Source of the DNA: Candidatus Gastranaerophilales bacterium
Lineage (GTDB): Bacteria; Cyanobacteriota; Vampirovibrionia; Gastranaerophilales; Gastranaerophilaceae
Length of the DNA: 64,000 bases
Assembly: GCA_944327245.1 (NCBI GenBank)
Contig: CALVHD010000002.1
Location: forward strand, 45,634 to 109,633
Direction: 5' to 3'
Shown here piece after piece: positions 46,936 through 55,423 of this stretch. Position numbers and translations under genes: made by a program. The notes under the pieces were generated by a model. The model had not been told where the DNA came from and searched no databases. It was given only the letters and a program-made list of their open reading frames with translations. Position 1 is the first letter of the stretch. The number at the start of each line of letters is the position of its first letter.

Positions 46936-48489
46936 ATGGATAAATTTTACACAACAACAGCAATTGACTATGTTAACGGTGCTCCTCATATCGGGCATGC
47001 TTATGAAAAAATATTAACAGATGTTATCTGTAGGCATTTTTCTCAAAGAACTGATAATGCATACATGCTTACAGGGACTGACGAACATGGCATTAAAATT
47101 CAAAAAACTTCAGCTCAAATGAACGTTTCACCAAAAGAATTTTGCGACATGAACGCTCAAAAATTTATTGATACTTGGAAATTATTAGACATTAACTATT
47201 CTCAATTTATCAGAACAACCGATGAACAACACACAAAAACAGTTCAAAAAATATTTAAAAAATTATTAGAAAAAGGCGATATCTATAAACACTCATACAC
47301 AGGCTTATATTGTTCAGGCTGCGAGGCATTTTTATCCGAAAAAGACTTGGATGAAGATGGCTGCTGTCCTAATCACAAGAAAAAGCCGGAAGTTGTATCT
47401 GAAGAAAATTACTTCTTCAAACTAACAAAATATAAAGATAAAATTATTAAACATATAAAAGAAAACCCTGACTTTATTGTTCCATCCTTTAGAGCAAACG
47501 AAGTTTTAAATCAACTTGAAAACATTGAAGATATTTCCGTTTCAAGAGCTAAAACCAGTGTTAACTGGGGAATTAGCGTTTTAGGTGATGACAGTCAAGT
47601 TATTTATGTTTGGATAGATGCTCTATCAAACTATATAACTGCCCTTGGCTATGACACCGAAAATCCTTCCGAAAAATTTAAAAAATATTGGCCTGCAGAT
47701 GTTCAGGTTATCGGAAAAGATATTTTAAAATTCCACAGCATATATTGGCTAGCCCTATTAATGGCATTGGATTTACCTTTACCAAAACACATTTTAGCCC
47801 ATGGCTGGATTACAATTGATGAAACTAAAATGTCAAAATCATTGGGTAATGTTGTATCTCCAAAAAGCGTTATGGATTCATTTAATATGACAGAACCGGA
47901 TGCATTCCGTTATTATATGGCGGCAACTGCCCCTTGCGGAAAAGACGGAAACTATTCAGACGATGATTTTAAAGAAAAAGTTAATGCTCATTTAGCAAAT
48001 TCTATGGGTAATTTATTAAATCGAACTCTTTCAATGCTTGTAAAATATTTTAACGGAGAAATTAAACCCGAATTTATTCAAGAAAATGAGTTGTTTAATA
48101 AAGCAAAAAGAACAATAGAAGAAGTTAAACATCATTTTGATTATTATGAGGTTTCTGAAGCCAGCCAAAAAATTATTGAACTTGTTGATATATTAAACAA
48201 ATATGTAACAGATAATGCTCCTTGGACTCTGGCTAAAGAAGAAAAAATGACTCAATGCGGTCAGGTTTTATATACAGTATTAGAATGCATGTGTGTAATT
48301 GCAAGTTTAATTTATCCATATTGCCCGAATATCGCTAAAAACATGGCAAAACAATTGAAATATGATATAAGCACAAAACTTGACGACATTAAACTAAACA
48401 ACATAAAAGAAGGAAAATTAATTTCAAAAGAAGAAATATTTCCTGTATTTTTAAGGCTTGATTCAGAACTTGCAACTAATAAAAAATAG
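46936..48489 (+). CDS. metG: Methionyl-tRNA synthetase
   Basis: Class I synthetase charging tRNA-Met. 517 residues with the HIGH motif (PHIGHAYE), TGTDEHG, a zinc knuckle around YCSGCEAFL/CCPNHKK, KMSKSLGN, and a helical anticodon domain with NRTLSMLVKYF. The C-terminal EMAP-like tRNA-binding domain of longer MetG proteins is missing, as in many bacteria. The ATG at 46936 has GGAAG upstream. The gene ends in a hairpin that also covers the start codon of ruvC. Confidence 0.96.
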   Translation: MDKFYTTTAIDYVNGAPHIGHAYEKILTDVICRHFSQRTDNAYMLTGTDEHGIKIQKTSAQMNVSPKEFCDMNAQKFIDTWKLLDINYSQFIRTTDEQHTKTVQKIFKKLLEKGDIYKHSYTGLYCSGCEAFLSEKDLDEDGCCPNHKKKPEVVSEENYFFKLTKYKDKIIKHIKENPDFIVPSFRANEVLNQLENIEDISVSRAKTSVNWGISVLGDDSQVIYVWIDALSNYITALGYDTENPSEKFKKYWPADVQVIGKDILKFHSIYWLALLMALDLPLPKHILAHGWITIDETKMSKSLGNVVSPKSVMDSFNMTEPDAFRYYMAATAPCGKDGNYSDDDFKEKVNAHLANSMGNLLNRTLSMLVKYFNGEIKPEFIQENELFNKAKRTIEEVKHHFDYYEVSEASQKIIELVDILNKYVTDNAPWTLAKEEKMTQCGQVLYTVLECMCVIASLIYPYCPNIAKNMAKQLKYDISTKLDDIKLNNIKEGKLISKEEIFPVFLRLDSELATNKK

Positions 48490-48507
48490 TTAAATAAAAT
48501 TAAATTT

Positions 48508-48536
48508 TTGACTTTAAAATCAACATACTATTAAAT
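48508..48536 (+). promoter_or_regulatory. Promoter of ruvC with +1 at the start codon
   Basis: TTGACT (48508-48513), a 17-bp spacer and TTAAAT (48531-48536). The expected transcription start is 48543, the A of the ruvC ATG. The -10 lies in the loop of the metG terminator hairpin. Confidence 0.5.
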
Positions 48537-48553
48537 TATAGTATGTTGATTTT
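48516..48553 (+). terminator. metG terminator hairpin spanning the ruvC start codon
   Basis: A perfect 16-bp inverted repeat, AAAATCAACATACTAT / ATAGTATGTTGATTTT, with a 6-nt loop (TAAATT), followed by one more T. It looks like an intrinsic terminator for metG, but its 3' arm contains the first four codons of ruvC. Confidence 0.7.
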
Positions 48554-49043
48554 TGGTATTGACCCTGGGATTGGAATTACAGGCTATAGTTTAATTGAAT
48601 ATAAAAATAATCAAAAAAATGAAAGCTTTGAATTAATTACAAGCGGCTCAATTCAAACCGACAAAAATGCACCCCATCCCAAAAGACTGCTGGAATTAAA
48701 AACTGATATTGATTTTTTAATTAAAAAATATAAACCTGATTGCGCCTCAATTGAACAATTATTCTTTTTCAAAAACCAAAAAACAATAATTCCTGTTGCT
48801 CAAGCAAGAGGAGTAATTTTATTATCCTTAGAAGAAAATAATATTCCTATTTTTGAATATACCCCTTTGGTTGTAAAACAAACAATAACAGGTCATGGCA
48901 GAGCTGATAAAACAGAGGTAAAGATGATGGTTAAAAATTATATAAATTTAGACAAAAATATAAAATTAGATGATACAATAGATTCTGTAGCACTTGCAAT
49001 TTGCCATGCGCAAAACTATAGATTTAAGGAGGAGGCAAGATGA
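48543..49043 (+). CDS. ruvC: Holliday junction resolvase RuvC
   Basis: Endonuclease that resolves Holliday junctions with RuvAB. 166 residues with the four acidic positions in place: D7 (GIDPG), E71 (IEQLFF), D144 and D147 (DDTIDSVALAICH). The start codon is fixed because the catalytic D7 must lie a few residues in. No Shine-Dalgarno is present; the promoter sits immediately upstream, inside the metG terminator hairpin. The stop overlaps the next start (ATGA). Confidence 0.94.
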   Translation: MLIFGIDPGIGITGYSLIEYKNNQKNESFELITSGSIQTDKNAPHPKRLLELKTDIDFLIKKYKPDCASIEQLFFFKNQKTIIPVAQARGVILLSLEENNIPIFEYTPLVVKQTITGHGRADKTEVKMMVKNYINLDKNIKLDDTIDSVALAICHAQNYRFKEEAR

Positions 49044-49519
49044 ATGAAATTATTGCAAAAAGGGCTGTAATTTTTTCTTTAATATTAGGAGCTGTTTTAG
49101 GGTTAATTTCTTTAATTCCCGCAATAATCGGTTTTGCTTTATTTACTCTTTCTTTTTTAGCTTCTGTAATAGTTATTCTTTATATGAAACAGAATGAAAA
49201 ACATTTGGGCATTATAGACAATCAGCAAGGTGCAATCTTGGGCGGATTAATCGGATTTTTTGCTACAATCGGATTTTTTGCTTCTTTTTCGCCTATGGTA
49301 TGCATTTTAAAAATGATTTTTAAAAGTTATTATTCATATGCAATTCCATACGCCATACAAGACGCTTTATGGTTATTTTTTATAATCATTTTTATGGTAG
49401 GAATTATTTTTGCTATGACAAACAGTGCAAGCGGAATGGGAATTGCTTTTGTTTTAAACAAATTCGAACAATTACCCAAAGATTCTGATGCACCATTAGA
49501 TATTAAAATTGAAGATTGA
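49040..49519 (+). CDS. Unknown small integral membrane protein
   Basis: 159 residues with four hydrophobic helices (about 8-30, 31-48, 66-90, 105-135), a Gly-rich second half and a short acidic tail. No recognised family. Coupled to ruvC by a 4-bp overlap with GGAGG upstream of its ATG; mtnA follows after 7 bp. It is therefore part of a ruvC-unknown-mtnA operon with no functional clue. Confidence 0.7.
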   Translation: MNEIIAKRAVIFSLILGAVLGLISLIPAIIGFALFTLSFLASVIVILYMKQNEKHLGIIDNQQGAILGGLIGFFATIGFFASFSPMVCILKMIFKSYYSYAIPYAIQDALWLFFIIIFMVGIIFAMTNSASGMGIAFVLNKFEQLPKDSDAPLDIKIED

Positions 49520-49526
49520 GGATAAT

Positions 49527-50573
49527 ATGACAAAAATCGAAAAGACAATTGAATGGATTAAAAATGGGGAATTAAGCGGTTTTTCTCGAATGATTGATCA
49601 GACCATTATTCCATATGAATATAAAAAAATTGATGTTACTACATCAAAAGATATGTATAATGCAATAAAAACCATGATAGTAAGAGGCGCTCCCGCAATC
49701 GGTATAGCAGGAGCTCATGGGGTTGTTTTAGCGGCAATTGAAAATAAAGATAATTCAGAATTTTATTCTGAAGTTAAAAAACAAGCAGATTATATAAATT
49801 CATCTCGTCCGACAGCAGTCAATCTTCACTGGGCAATTCAAAAACAACTTGAAATTATCGAAAAAAACAAAGATAAATCAAACAACGAAATTATTAAATT
49901 GCTCATTGAAAACGCAATAAAATTAGAAGACGAAGATATTGAAATTAATAAAAAAATCGGCGAATTTGGTGCAGCAATTGTTCCAAAAGGGGCAACTATT
50001 CAAACCCACTGCAACGCAGGAGCCTTAGCTACAGTCGGATATGGAACTGCGTTGGGAGTTGTAAGAAGTGCGTTTGAAAAAGATAAGACAATCAGAGTTT
50101 TCGCTGATGAAACCCGCCCAAGAGGTCAAGGCGCAAGATTAACAACCTATGAACTGACAAGGGACGGTATAGATACAACCCTTATCACAGACGGTATGGG
50201 TGCTTATTTTATGAAAAAAGGAATGATAGATGTAGTTATAACAGGAGCGGATAGAATTGCCCTAAATGGCGACAGCGCCAATAAAATCGGTACTTATATG
50301 CTTGCAATAGCAGCAAAATACCACAATATTCCTTTTTATATTGCAGCGCCAAAATCAACAATTGACCCTAATATCAAAACAGGATATGAAATTGTAATTG
50401 AATTGAGAAACAAAGAAGAAGTCACCATAATAAATGATAAACCGATTTGCACTGATAAAGTTAACGTTATAAACCCCGGATTTGACGTAACACCAAGTGA
50501 ACTGATTACAGGAATTATAACAGAATACGGCATTTTTAAACCTGATGAAATACACAAATTGTTTGAAAAATAA
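49527..50573 (+). CDS. mtnA: S-methyl-5-thioribose-1-phosphate isomerase
   Basis: Isomerises methylthioribose-1-phosphate to methylthioribulose-1-phosphate in methionine salvage; the fold is that of eIF2B-like sugar phosphate isomerases. 348 residues with the catalytic Cys region QTHCNAGALATVGYGTALG, ADETRPRGQGARLTTYEL and TGADRIALNGDSANKIGTY. RGAPAIG near residue 50 is also typical. The ATG at 49527 has GAGGA just upstream; no other salvage gene is nearby. Confidence 0.95.
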   Translation: MTKIEKTIEWIKNGELSGFSRMIDQTIIPYEYKKIDVTTSKDMYNAIKTMIVRGAPAIGIAGAHGVVLAAIENKDNSEFYSEVKKQADYINSSRPTAVNLHWAIQKQLEIIEKNKDKSNNEIIKLLIENAIKLEDEDIEINKKIGEFGAAIVPKGATIQTHCNAGALATVGYGTALGVVRSAFEKDKTIRVFADETRPRGQGARLTTYELTRDGIDTTLITDGMGAYFMKKGMIDVVITGADRIALNGDSANKIGTYMLAIAAKYHNIPFYIAAPKSTIDPNIKTGYEIVIELRNKEEVTIINDKPICTDKVNVINPGFDVTPSELITGIITEYGIFKPDEIHKLFEK

Positions 50574-50680
50574 TTATTATGTGAATTATTATACTAGGCA
50601 ATATGAATTAATTTGCTTTTACAAAAAAAATTTACCATGGTATAAATGTTTATATGTAGCAGATAATAGGAGATAAAATT

Positions 50681-51214
50681 ATTAGTAAAAATGATTACAA
50701 AGCTCAACATGAGTTATTAAACGAAAAAATTAGAGCATCAGAAGTTAGATTAATAGATGATGAAGGAAATAACCACGGGACGGTACCAACATCAAAAGCC
50801 TTACAAATGGCAAAAGAAAAAGGATTAGATTTAGTTGTAGTATCTGCTAACCAAGCCCCGCCTGTAGCAAAAATATTAGACTGGGGTAAATACAAATATG
50901 AAACAGAAAAACGAGCAAAAGAAGCAAAGAAAAAACAACACACAGTAGATATCAAAGAAGTTAAAATGCGCTACAAGATTGATATTCATGACTATGAAGT
51001 TCGTCTTAAAGCAGCTAAGAAATTCTTAGCTTCAGGTAACAAAGTAAAAGTTGTTGTTATGCTAAGAGGCAGAGAAATGCAGCATTCGCACCTTGCAATG
51101 GATTTAATTAACAAATTCCAAGCCGAATTTGAACAAGAATCAGTAATGGTTGAGAAAAAACCTCAAATCGAAGGAAGAAATGTTGTTATGATTTTAGCCC
51201 CAAGCGGAAAATAA
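50681..51214 (+). CDS. infC: Translation initiation factor IF-3 (ATT start)
   Basis: 177 residues. Both IF-3 domains are complete when translation begins at ATT 50681: NEKIRASEVRLIDDEG opens the N-domain, EKGLDLVVVSANQAPPVAKILDWGKYKYE the linker side, and VKMRYKIDIHDYEVRLKAAKKFL the C-domain. AGGAG at 50668-50672 is eight bases upstream, the frame has a TAG at 50657-50659, and no ATG, GTG or TTG fits. A rare AUU start is the classic self-control device of infC. A terminator follows directly, so rpmI and rplT, its usual partners, are not cotranscribed. Confidence 0.93.
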   Translation: MSKNDYKAQHELLNEKIRASEVRLIDDEGNNHGTVPTSKALQMAKEKGLDLVVVSANQAPPVAKILDWGKYKYETEKRAKEAKKKQHTVDIKEVKMRYKIDIHDYEVRLKAAKKFLASGNKVKVVVMLRGREMQHSHLAMDLINKFQAEFEQESVMVEKKPQIEGRNVVMILAPSGK

Positions 51215-51224
51215 GATATATTTA

Positions 51225-51256
51225 AACGCCTTAAAGCTTATATGTTTTAAGGCGTT
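51225..51256 (+). terminator. Terminator after infC
   Basis: AACGCCTTAAA / TTTAAGGCGTT with a 10-nt loop including one unpaired base, followed by ATTATTT, just after the infC stop. Confidence 0.75.
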
Positions 51257-51324
51257 ATTATTTAAAATTACATTTTTTTAATCAATTGTTTTAATGTATA
51301 AATAACATCGCAGTTAGGAAAAAT

Positions 51325-52125
51325 ATGCCAATACAAGAAATTAATCCTTTTTTAAAATTTAAAAGCTACTCCGGTATTTTAAACGACGTAAAAACCAATA
51401 CAACCCCCATTCAAAATAAAACCAGATTAAACCCGAATATAATTAAAGGTTTAGCTGCATTAACTATTTTAGGAGTTGGAATAGCTGCTGTTGTTAAGGT
51501 AAAAAACTTAAACCCATTAAACAAAACAATTAAAACATTGACCGAAAATGCACAAGAAGATGCTGAAAATATATTTGAAAACTCCAAAAAGCTATTAAAT
51601 GAAGTTATTGAAATATACAACAAAGATTCTTCAACGGTTCCAAATTATGCATGGCTGAAAATAACAACCGAGGATAATAAAATAATAAGAAAAATAACCT
51701 ACAAAAACGATTATGCAAGCATTATGGAAGAATTTTCCAAAGAAGGCAATTTAGTAAGAAAAACATTTTTTGAAAAAGACACAACCATAATTCAACAAAA
51801 CGGCAAAAAGCTATCTGATAATACATTTGATTTTGATGAAATTATGGCTTTCACCAAAGGAAAATTATTCAGTTATGAAAAAGGGCATTCAACACTGGAT
51901 GGCAATAAAGAAAAATGGGATAAATATATTCTTTTCAATGATACAAAACCCCATTTCTACGCCAAAGGGCTTGAAATGATAAACAACAAAGTTAAAAAAT
52001 ATTTTGAAGGCATAACATTTTCTGAAGGAAAACCTGTTTTTTATATTCAAGAATACAAAGAACTGGAAGATGGTACTGTTCAATTTGCAAAAAGACTCAG
52101 ACTTTTTAAAGGTGTCTGGCGCTAG
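51325..52125 (+). CDS. Unknown protein with N-terminal FKSY motif and one membrane helix
   Basis: 266 residues. The N-terminus INPFLKFKSYSGI is like the start of the protein at 46233. A single hydrophobic helix (about 40-58) is followed by a coiled segment (about 65-95) and a beta-rich domain with repeated Lys/Tyr/Phe strands (KIIRKITYKNDY, FSYEKGHSTLDG, KPVFYIQEYKE). The latter is reminiscent of repeated antitoxin- or MORN-like strand pairs, though no family is certain. AGGA lies before the ATG. It ends 3 bp from the convergent activase-type gene. Confidence 0.55.
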   Translation: MPIQEINPFLKFKSYSGILNDVKTNTTPIQNKTRLNPNIIKGLAALTILGVGIAAVVKVKNLNPLNKTIKTLTENAQEDAENIFENSKKLLNEVIEIYNKDSSTVPNYAWLKITTEDNKIIRKITYKNDYASIMEEFSKEGNLVRKTFFEKDTTIIQQNGKKLSDNTFDFDEIMAFTKGKLFSYEKGHSTLDGNKEKWDKYILFNDTKPHFYAKGLEMINNKVKKYFEGITFSEGKPVFYIQEYKELEDGTVQFAKRLRLFKGVWR

Positions 52126-52128
52126 GTT

Positions 52129-53139
52129 TTAGCCTATATCCCATCTTCCGCATGTACCGCCCCAGCGAGCAATGATATTACCTTTAATATCAGAAATTTT
52201 CTTAATTTCGTCTCTATTTTGCTGCTCTTTACCTTCTAAAATCGTGATAACTTCACAATTATTAGAACAACCATTACAAGTACAAGTGATTGAATGGAAT
52301 TCCAAGTCTTTTATTGTCCAACCTTTAAACTTTGTCTTTTGGTTTGTAAACTGATGGTTTTCCATTGCAAGCATAGCAGCACCAATTGCTCCCATTGTTT
52401 GATGATGATCAGGAACAATAATCTCATGACCCAAAGCCTCTTCAAACGCTTTAACCATGCCTTTATTGGTTGCAACTCCGCCTTGGAATGATATACAAGG
52501 CAATAAATCTTTTCCTAAAGCCAAATTAGAAATATAATTTCTAACCAAAGCTTGACATAAACCATATAATAAATCTTCAACAGCATATCCGAGCTGTTGT
52601 TTATGGATTAAATCAGATTCTGCAAAAACACCGCACCTGCCTGCAATTCGAGCAGGTGATTTAGATTTTAGCGCAATATCACCAAAATCTTTAATATCGA
52701 CATTTAATCTTTGCGCTTGATGGTCCAAAAAACTTCCGGTACCCGCAGCACAAACCGTATTCATTGCAAAATCTGTTACAATACCATCTCTTAATATAAT
52801 AATTTTAGAATCTTGTCCGCCAATTTCAAGAATTGTTTGAACATTTGGTATAGCAGAACTTGCAGCCACAGCATGAGCCGTAATTTCATTTTTAATTACA
52901 TCCGCACCAACTAAAGCACCGGCTAAATTTCTTCCGGAGCCTGTTGTACCGACAGCACAAATATCATACTCTCTGCCATTTGCCTGAGATAATAAATTAT
53001 CAAGACATTTTTGAACCGCTATAACAGGTTGACCTGCAGTACGAGTCATGTAACTGTCTACATATTTACCGTTTTCATCAACTAATGCAATCTTTGTAGT
53101 AACGGAACCTACATCAATTCCTAAATAAACTTTCATCAT
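52129..53139 (-). CDS. BadF/BadG/BcrA/BcrD-type ATPase (acyl-CoA dehydratase activase-like)
   Basis: 336 residues of ASKHA ATPase fold: YLGIDVGSVTTK phosphate loop, GTTGSGR, GGQDSK. The two Cys that bridge a [4Fe-4S] cluster in HgdC-type activases are here (C130 in NTVCAAGTGSF, C169 in GRCGVFAESD). A C-terminal extension has CTCNGCSNNC and ends WGGTCGRWDIG. Related activators donate electrons, driven by ATP, to 2-hydroxyacyl-CoA dehydratases. No dehydratase gene is adjacent, so the partner is unknown. TACAAT ends nine bases before the first ATG and no Shine-Dalgarno is seen. Confidence 0.85.
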   Translation of the reverse strand: MMKVYLGIDVGSVTTKIALVDENGKYVDSYMTRTAGQPVIAVQKCLDNLLSQANGREYDICAVGTTGSGRNLAGALVGADVIKNEITAHAVAASSAIPNVQTILEIGGQDSKIIILRDGIVTDFAMNTVCAAGTGSFLDHQAQRLNVDIKDFGDIALKSKSPARIAGRCGVFAESDLIHKQQLGYAVEDLLYGLCQALVRNYISNLALGKDLLPCISFQGGVATNKGMVKAFEEALGHEIIVPDHHQTMGAIGAAMLAMENHQFTNQKTKFKGWTIKDLEFHSITCTCNGCSNNCEVITILEGKEQQNRDEIKKISDIKGNIIARWGGTCGRWDIG

Positions 53140-53194
53140 AACAAAATAATTGTATTACAAAAATAATTTAAAACAAAATCTTTTAATTTTAAGA

Positions 53195-53200
53195 TATAAT
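53195..53200 (+). promoter_or_regulatory. -10 element of the phosphohexomutase gene
   Basis: Perfect TATAAT; the expected start is near 53207, immediately before the AAAGGAG ribosome site, giving a leader of about 12 nt. Confidence 0.5.
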
Positions 53201-53218
53201 TTAACCAAAGGAGAAATT

Positions 53219-54592
53219 ATGAAAAAAACTGTTATTAAATTCGGAACAGACGGTTTCAGAGGAATTATTGCCAAAGATTTTACTTTTGAAACAACGGAAA
53301 GAATTATAAAAGCAATAAGCTTATATCTAAAAAATCTAAACTCAAACAAAAAAACTGTCATTATAGGCTACGACCCAAGATTTATGGCTAAAGATTTTGC
53401 GGTTTTCAGCGCCGAATTACTTAAAAACTATGGCTTTAGAGTTATTTTATCTAAAAAAGTTGTTCCGACCCCTATTGTTGCATATTGCGCTAAATTTTCT
53501 CCTGATTCAATCGGTGCAATCATGTTTACAGCCTCACACAACCCAAAAGAATACCAAGGAATTAAATTCATACCGAATTACGCAGGTCCGGCCACTAAAG
53601 AAATAACGGACGAAATTTTAAAATATCTTGATAAAGAAACAGAACCAAAACCACAAGGCGAGATAATTGAAGAAAACTTAGAAGATGGCTATTTTAAACA
53701 TCTTGAAAACATTATTGATTTTGATATTATCAAAAAAAACCAGCCAAAAATAATATATGATGGTTTATACAGCGCATCAATCGGCTATTTTGACAAAATT
53801 TTAGATAAGCATAATATCAAATATGAAAGCTATAATATGTTTCATTCGTCAGATTTTGGCGGGGGACTGCCCGAACCAAAAGAAAAATTTATGAAACACA
53901 TAAAAGAAGGCTATATTACAGTAGCCAATGATGGAGATGCAGACAGATACGGCATTATAGACGAAAAAGGAAATTATATAAGCCCAAATATAGTTCTTGC
54001 CATGCTTTTAAAATATCTTGTTTCAATTGGCAAAAAAGGCGCAATGATTAAAACCGTCGGAGTATCAAATGCGGTTGAAGTTACAGCCAAAAAACTAAAC
54101 ATCAAAACAATTACCACTCCTGTCGGATTTAAATGGTTATCAGAACAAATGAGAAAAAACGAAACAATTCTAGCAGGCGAAGACTCAGGAGGCTTATCCA
54201 CAGGGGAACATATCCCCGAAAAAGACGGCTTATTTGCAAATTTACTAATAATCGAAATGATGGCAAGAGAAAATAAAACTCTAAATCAATTAGTTAATGA
54301 AATAAATGATTTTATTGGTACAACATTCCACACAAAAAGAGTAGATATCAAGCTTAATGACGATAAAAAAGTTACTGAAATTCAAGAAAAATTTAAAAAA
54401 TTTGAAAATATTGCTTCATTAAAAATTAAAGAAAAACTTGAATTAGATGGAATAAAATTATTTTTAGATAATCATCTAACCTCGCTTTTAATTAGAAAAA
54501 GCGGCACAGAGCCACTTTTAAGATTTTATATTGAATCAGATAACATCTCATATATAGACAAAATTAAAAATTTTATAAAAGACAATATTTAG
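53219..54592 (+). CDS. Phosphoglucomutase/phosphomannomutase-family enzyme
   Basis: 457-residue alpha-D-phosphohexomutase with the four signature loops: phosphoserine S106 in TASHNP, metal site DGDADR (238-243), sugar loop GEDSGGLSTGEH and phosphate loop RKSGTEPLLRFY. The GGLSTGEH loop fits a gluco/manno-type enzyme; a GlmM role feeding wall precursor synthesis is possible but not decided by sequence. The start at 53219 has AAAGGAG upstream; a longer frame from 53150 adds unrelated sequence. Its end overlaps the convergent HDOD gene by 4 bp. Confidence 0.92.
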   Translation: MKKTVIKFGTDGFRGIIAKDFTFETTERIIKAISLYLKNLNSNKKTVIIGYDPRFMAKDFAVFSAELLKNYGFRVILSKKVVPTPIVAYCAKFSPDSIGAIMFTASHNPKEYQGIKFIPNYAGPATKEITDEILKYLDKETEPKPQGEIIEENLEDGYFKHLENIIDFDIIKKNQPKIIYDGLYSASIGYFDKILDKHNIKYESYNMFHSSDFGGGLPEPKEKFMKHIKEGYITVANDGDADRYGIIDEKGNYISPNIVLAMLLKYLVSIGKKGAMIKTVGVSNAVEVTAKKLNIKTITTPVGFKWLSEQMRKNETILAGEDSGGLSTGEHIPEKDGLFANLLIIEMMARENKTLNQLVNEINDFIGTTFHTKRVDIKLNDDKKVTEIQEKFKKFENIASLKIKEKLELDGIKLFLDNHLTSLLIRKSGTEPLLRFYIESDNISYIDKIKNFIKDNI

Positions 54593-55419
54593 TTTGGAGA
54601 TGCCATTTCCTTTAAGAAAATAGTAGCTTTAGCTAAAATGGTTTCTCTTAATGCTACAGGATCATTGATTGTAAAATCCATTTTGCTCATTATTTTTGGA
54701 TCTAATAGCGGTGTAGGTATAGTATTTTGAACCAACCTATCAGCGCAATATATAATTCCGCACACTGTAGGCAAAGAGCTTTGTAAAGGATCATGATGAT
54801 ATCTGATGCAATTTGTTAAAATAACAGGCAATTGCCATTTTTTAGATATTAACGCTCCTAAAACACAATGATTTGTACCAAACTGCATATCTTCAACTTC
54901 AACTAGGTCGACATTTCCTTGCGAAGCTAAATACCTTACTTTAGAATACTTTAAAGGATTTTTTGAATTTAAAAGCATTTTTCCTATATCATGCAAAAAA
55001 GCAATAACAAAAGCATCATCAGGATTAATCACCTTATATTCTTTAGCTAAAATTTCGGCTGCAACAGCGCATTTTATTGAATGCTCCCAAAGTTCACGAC
55101 TGCCTTGTGCTGTCATCATTTGTTTTAGAGCTAAACTCATTATTATATTTTTTGCTTTCATCATACCAAGCACAACCAATGCCTTGTTAATTGATGTAAT
55201 TTGCTGCCTAAAACCATAAAACGCAGAATTAACAAGACTTAATGTTTTTGTTGAAATAGCTTGGTCAACTTGCATGATTTTTGCCAATTCAGCAATTCCG
55301 GTTGAAGGATTTTTAATAATGTTTAACGCCTTAATCATAACGTTTGGCATTGGCGGAATTTCTTTAAATTCGGCAGCCAATTGTTGTGGATCAAGTTTAT
55401 TAGAATTGTTATTCATCAT
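54589..55419 (-). CDS. HDOD-domain signalling protein
   Basis: 276 residues matching the HDOD domain (about 15-215): EIPPMPNVMIKALNII, VDQAISTKTLSLVNSAFYGF and FLHDIGKMLLN with the HD-like pair, then YHHDP. HDOD proteins are signalling or regulatory, related to HD-GYP but usually without phosphodiesterase activity. It follows ftsX by 4 bp and is the last gene of the leftward operon. Association with ftsEX suggests a link to division or envelope control, by inference only. Confidence 0.88.
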   Translation of the reverse strand: MMNNNSNKLDPQQLAAEFKEIPPMPNVMIKALNIIKNPSTGIAELAKIMQVDQAISTKTLSLVNSAFYGFRQQITSINKALVVLGMMKAKNIIMSLALKQMMTAQGSRELWEHSIKCAVAAEILAKEYKVINPDDAFVIAFLHDIGKMLLNSKNPLKYSKVRYLASQGNVDLVEVEDMQFGTNHCVLGALISKKWQLPVILTNCIRYHHDPLQSSLPTVCGIIYCADRLVQNTIPTPLLDPKIMSKMDFTINDPVALRETILAKATIFLKEMASPN

Positions 55420-55423
55420 AGTC

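Noticed and set aside
50807..51214. IF-3 starting at ATG 50807
   Set aside because: This would drop most of the N-terminal domain; ATT 50681 with AGGAG restores it.
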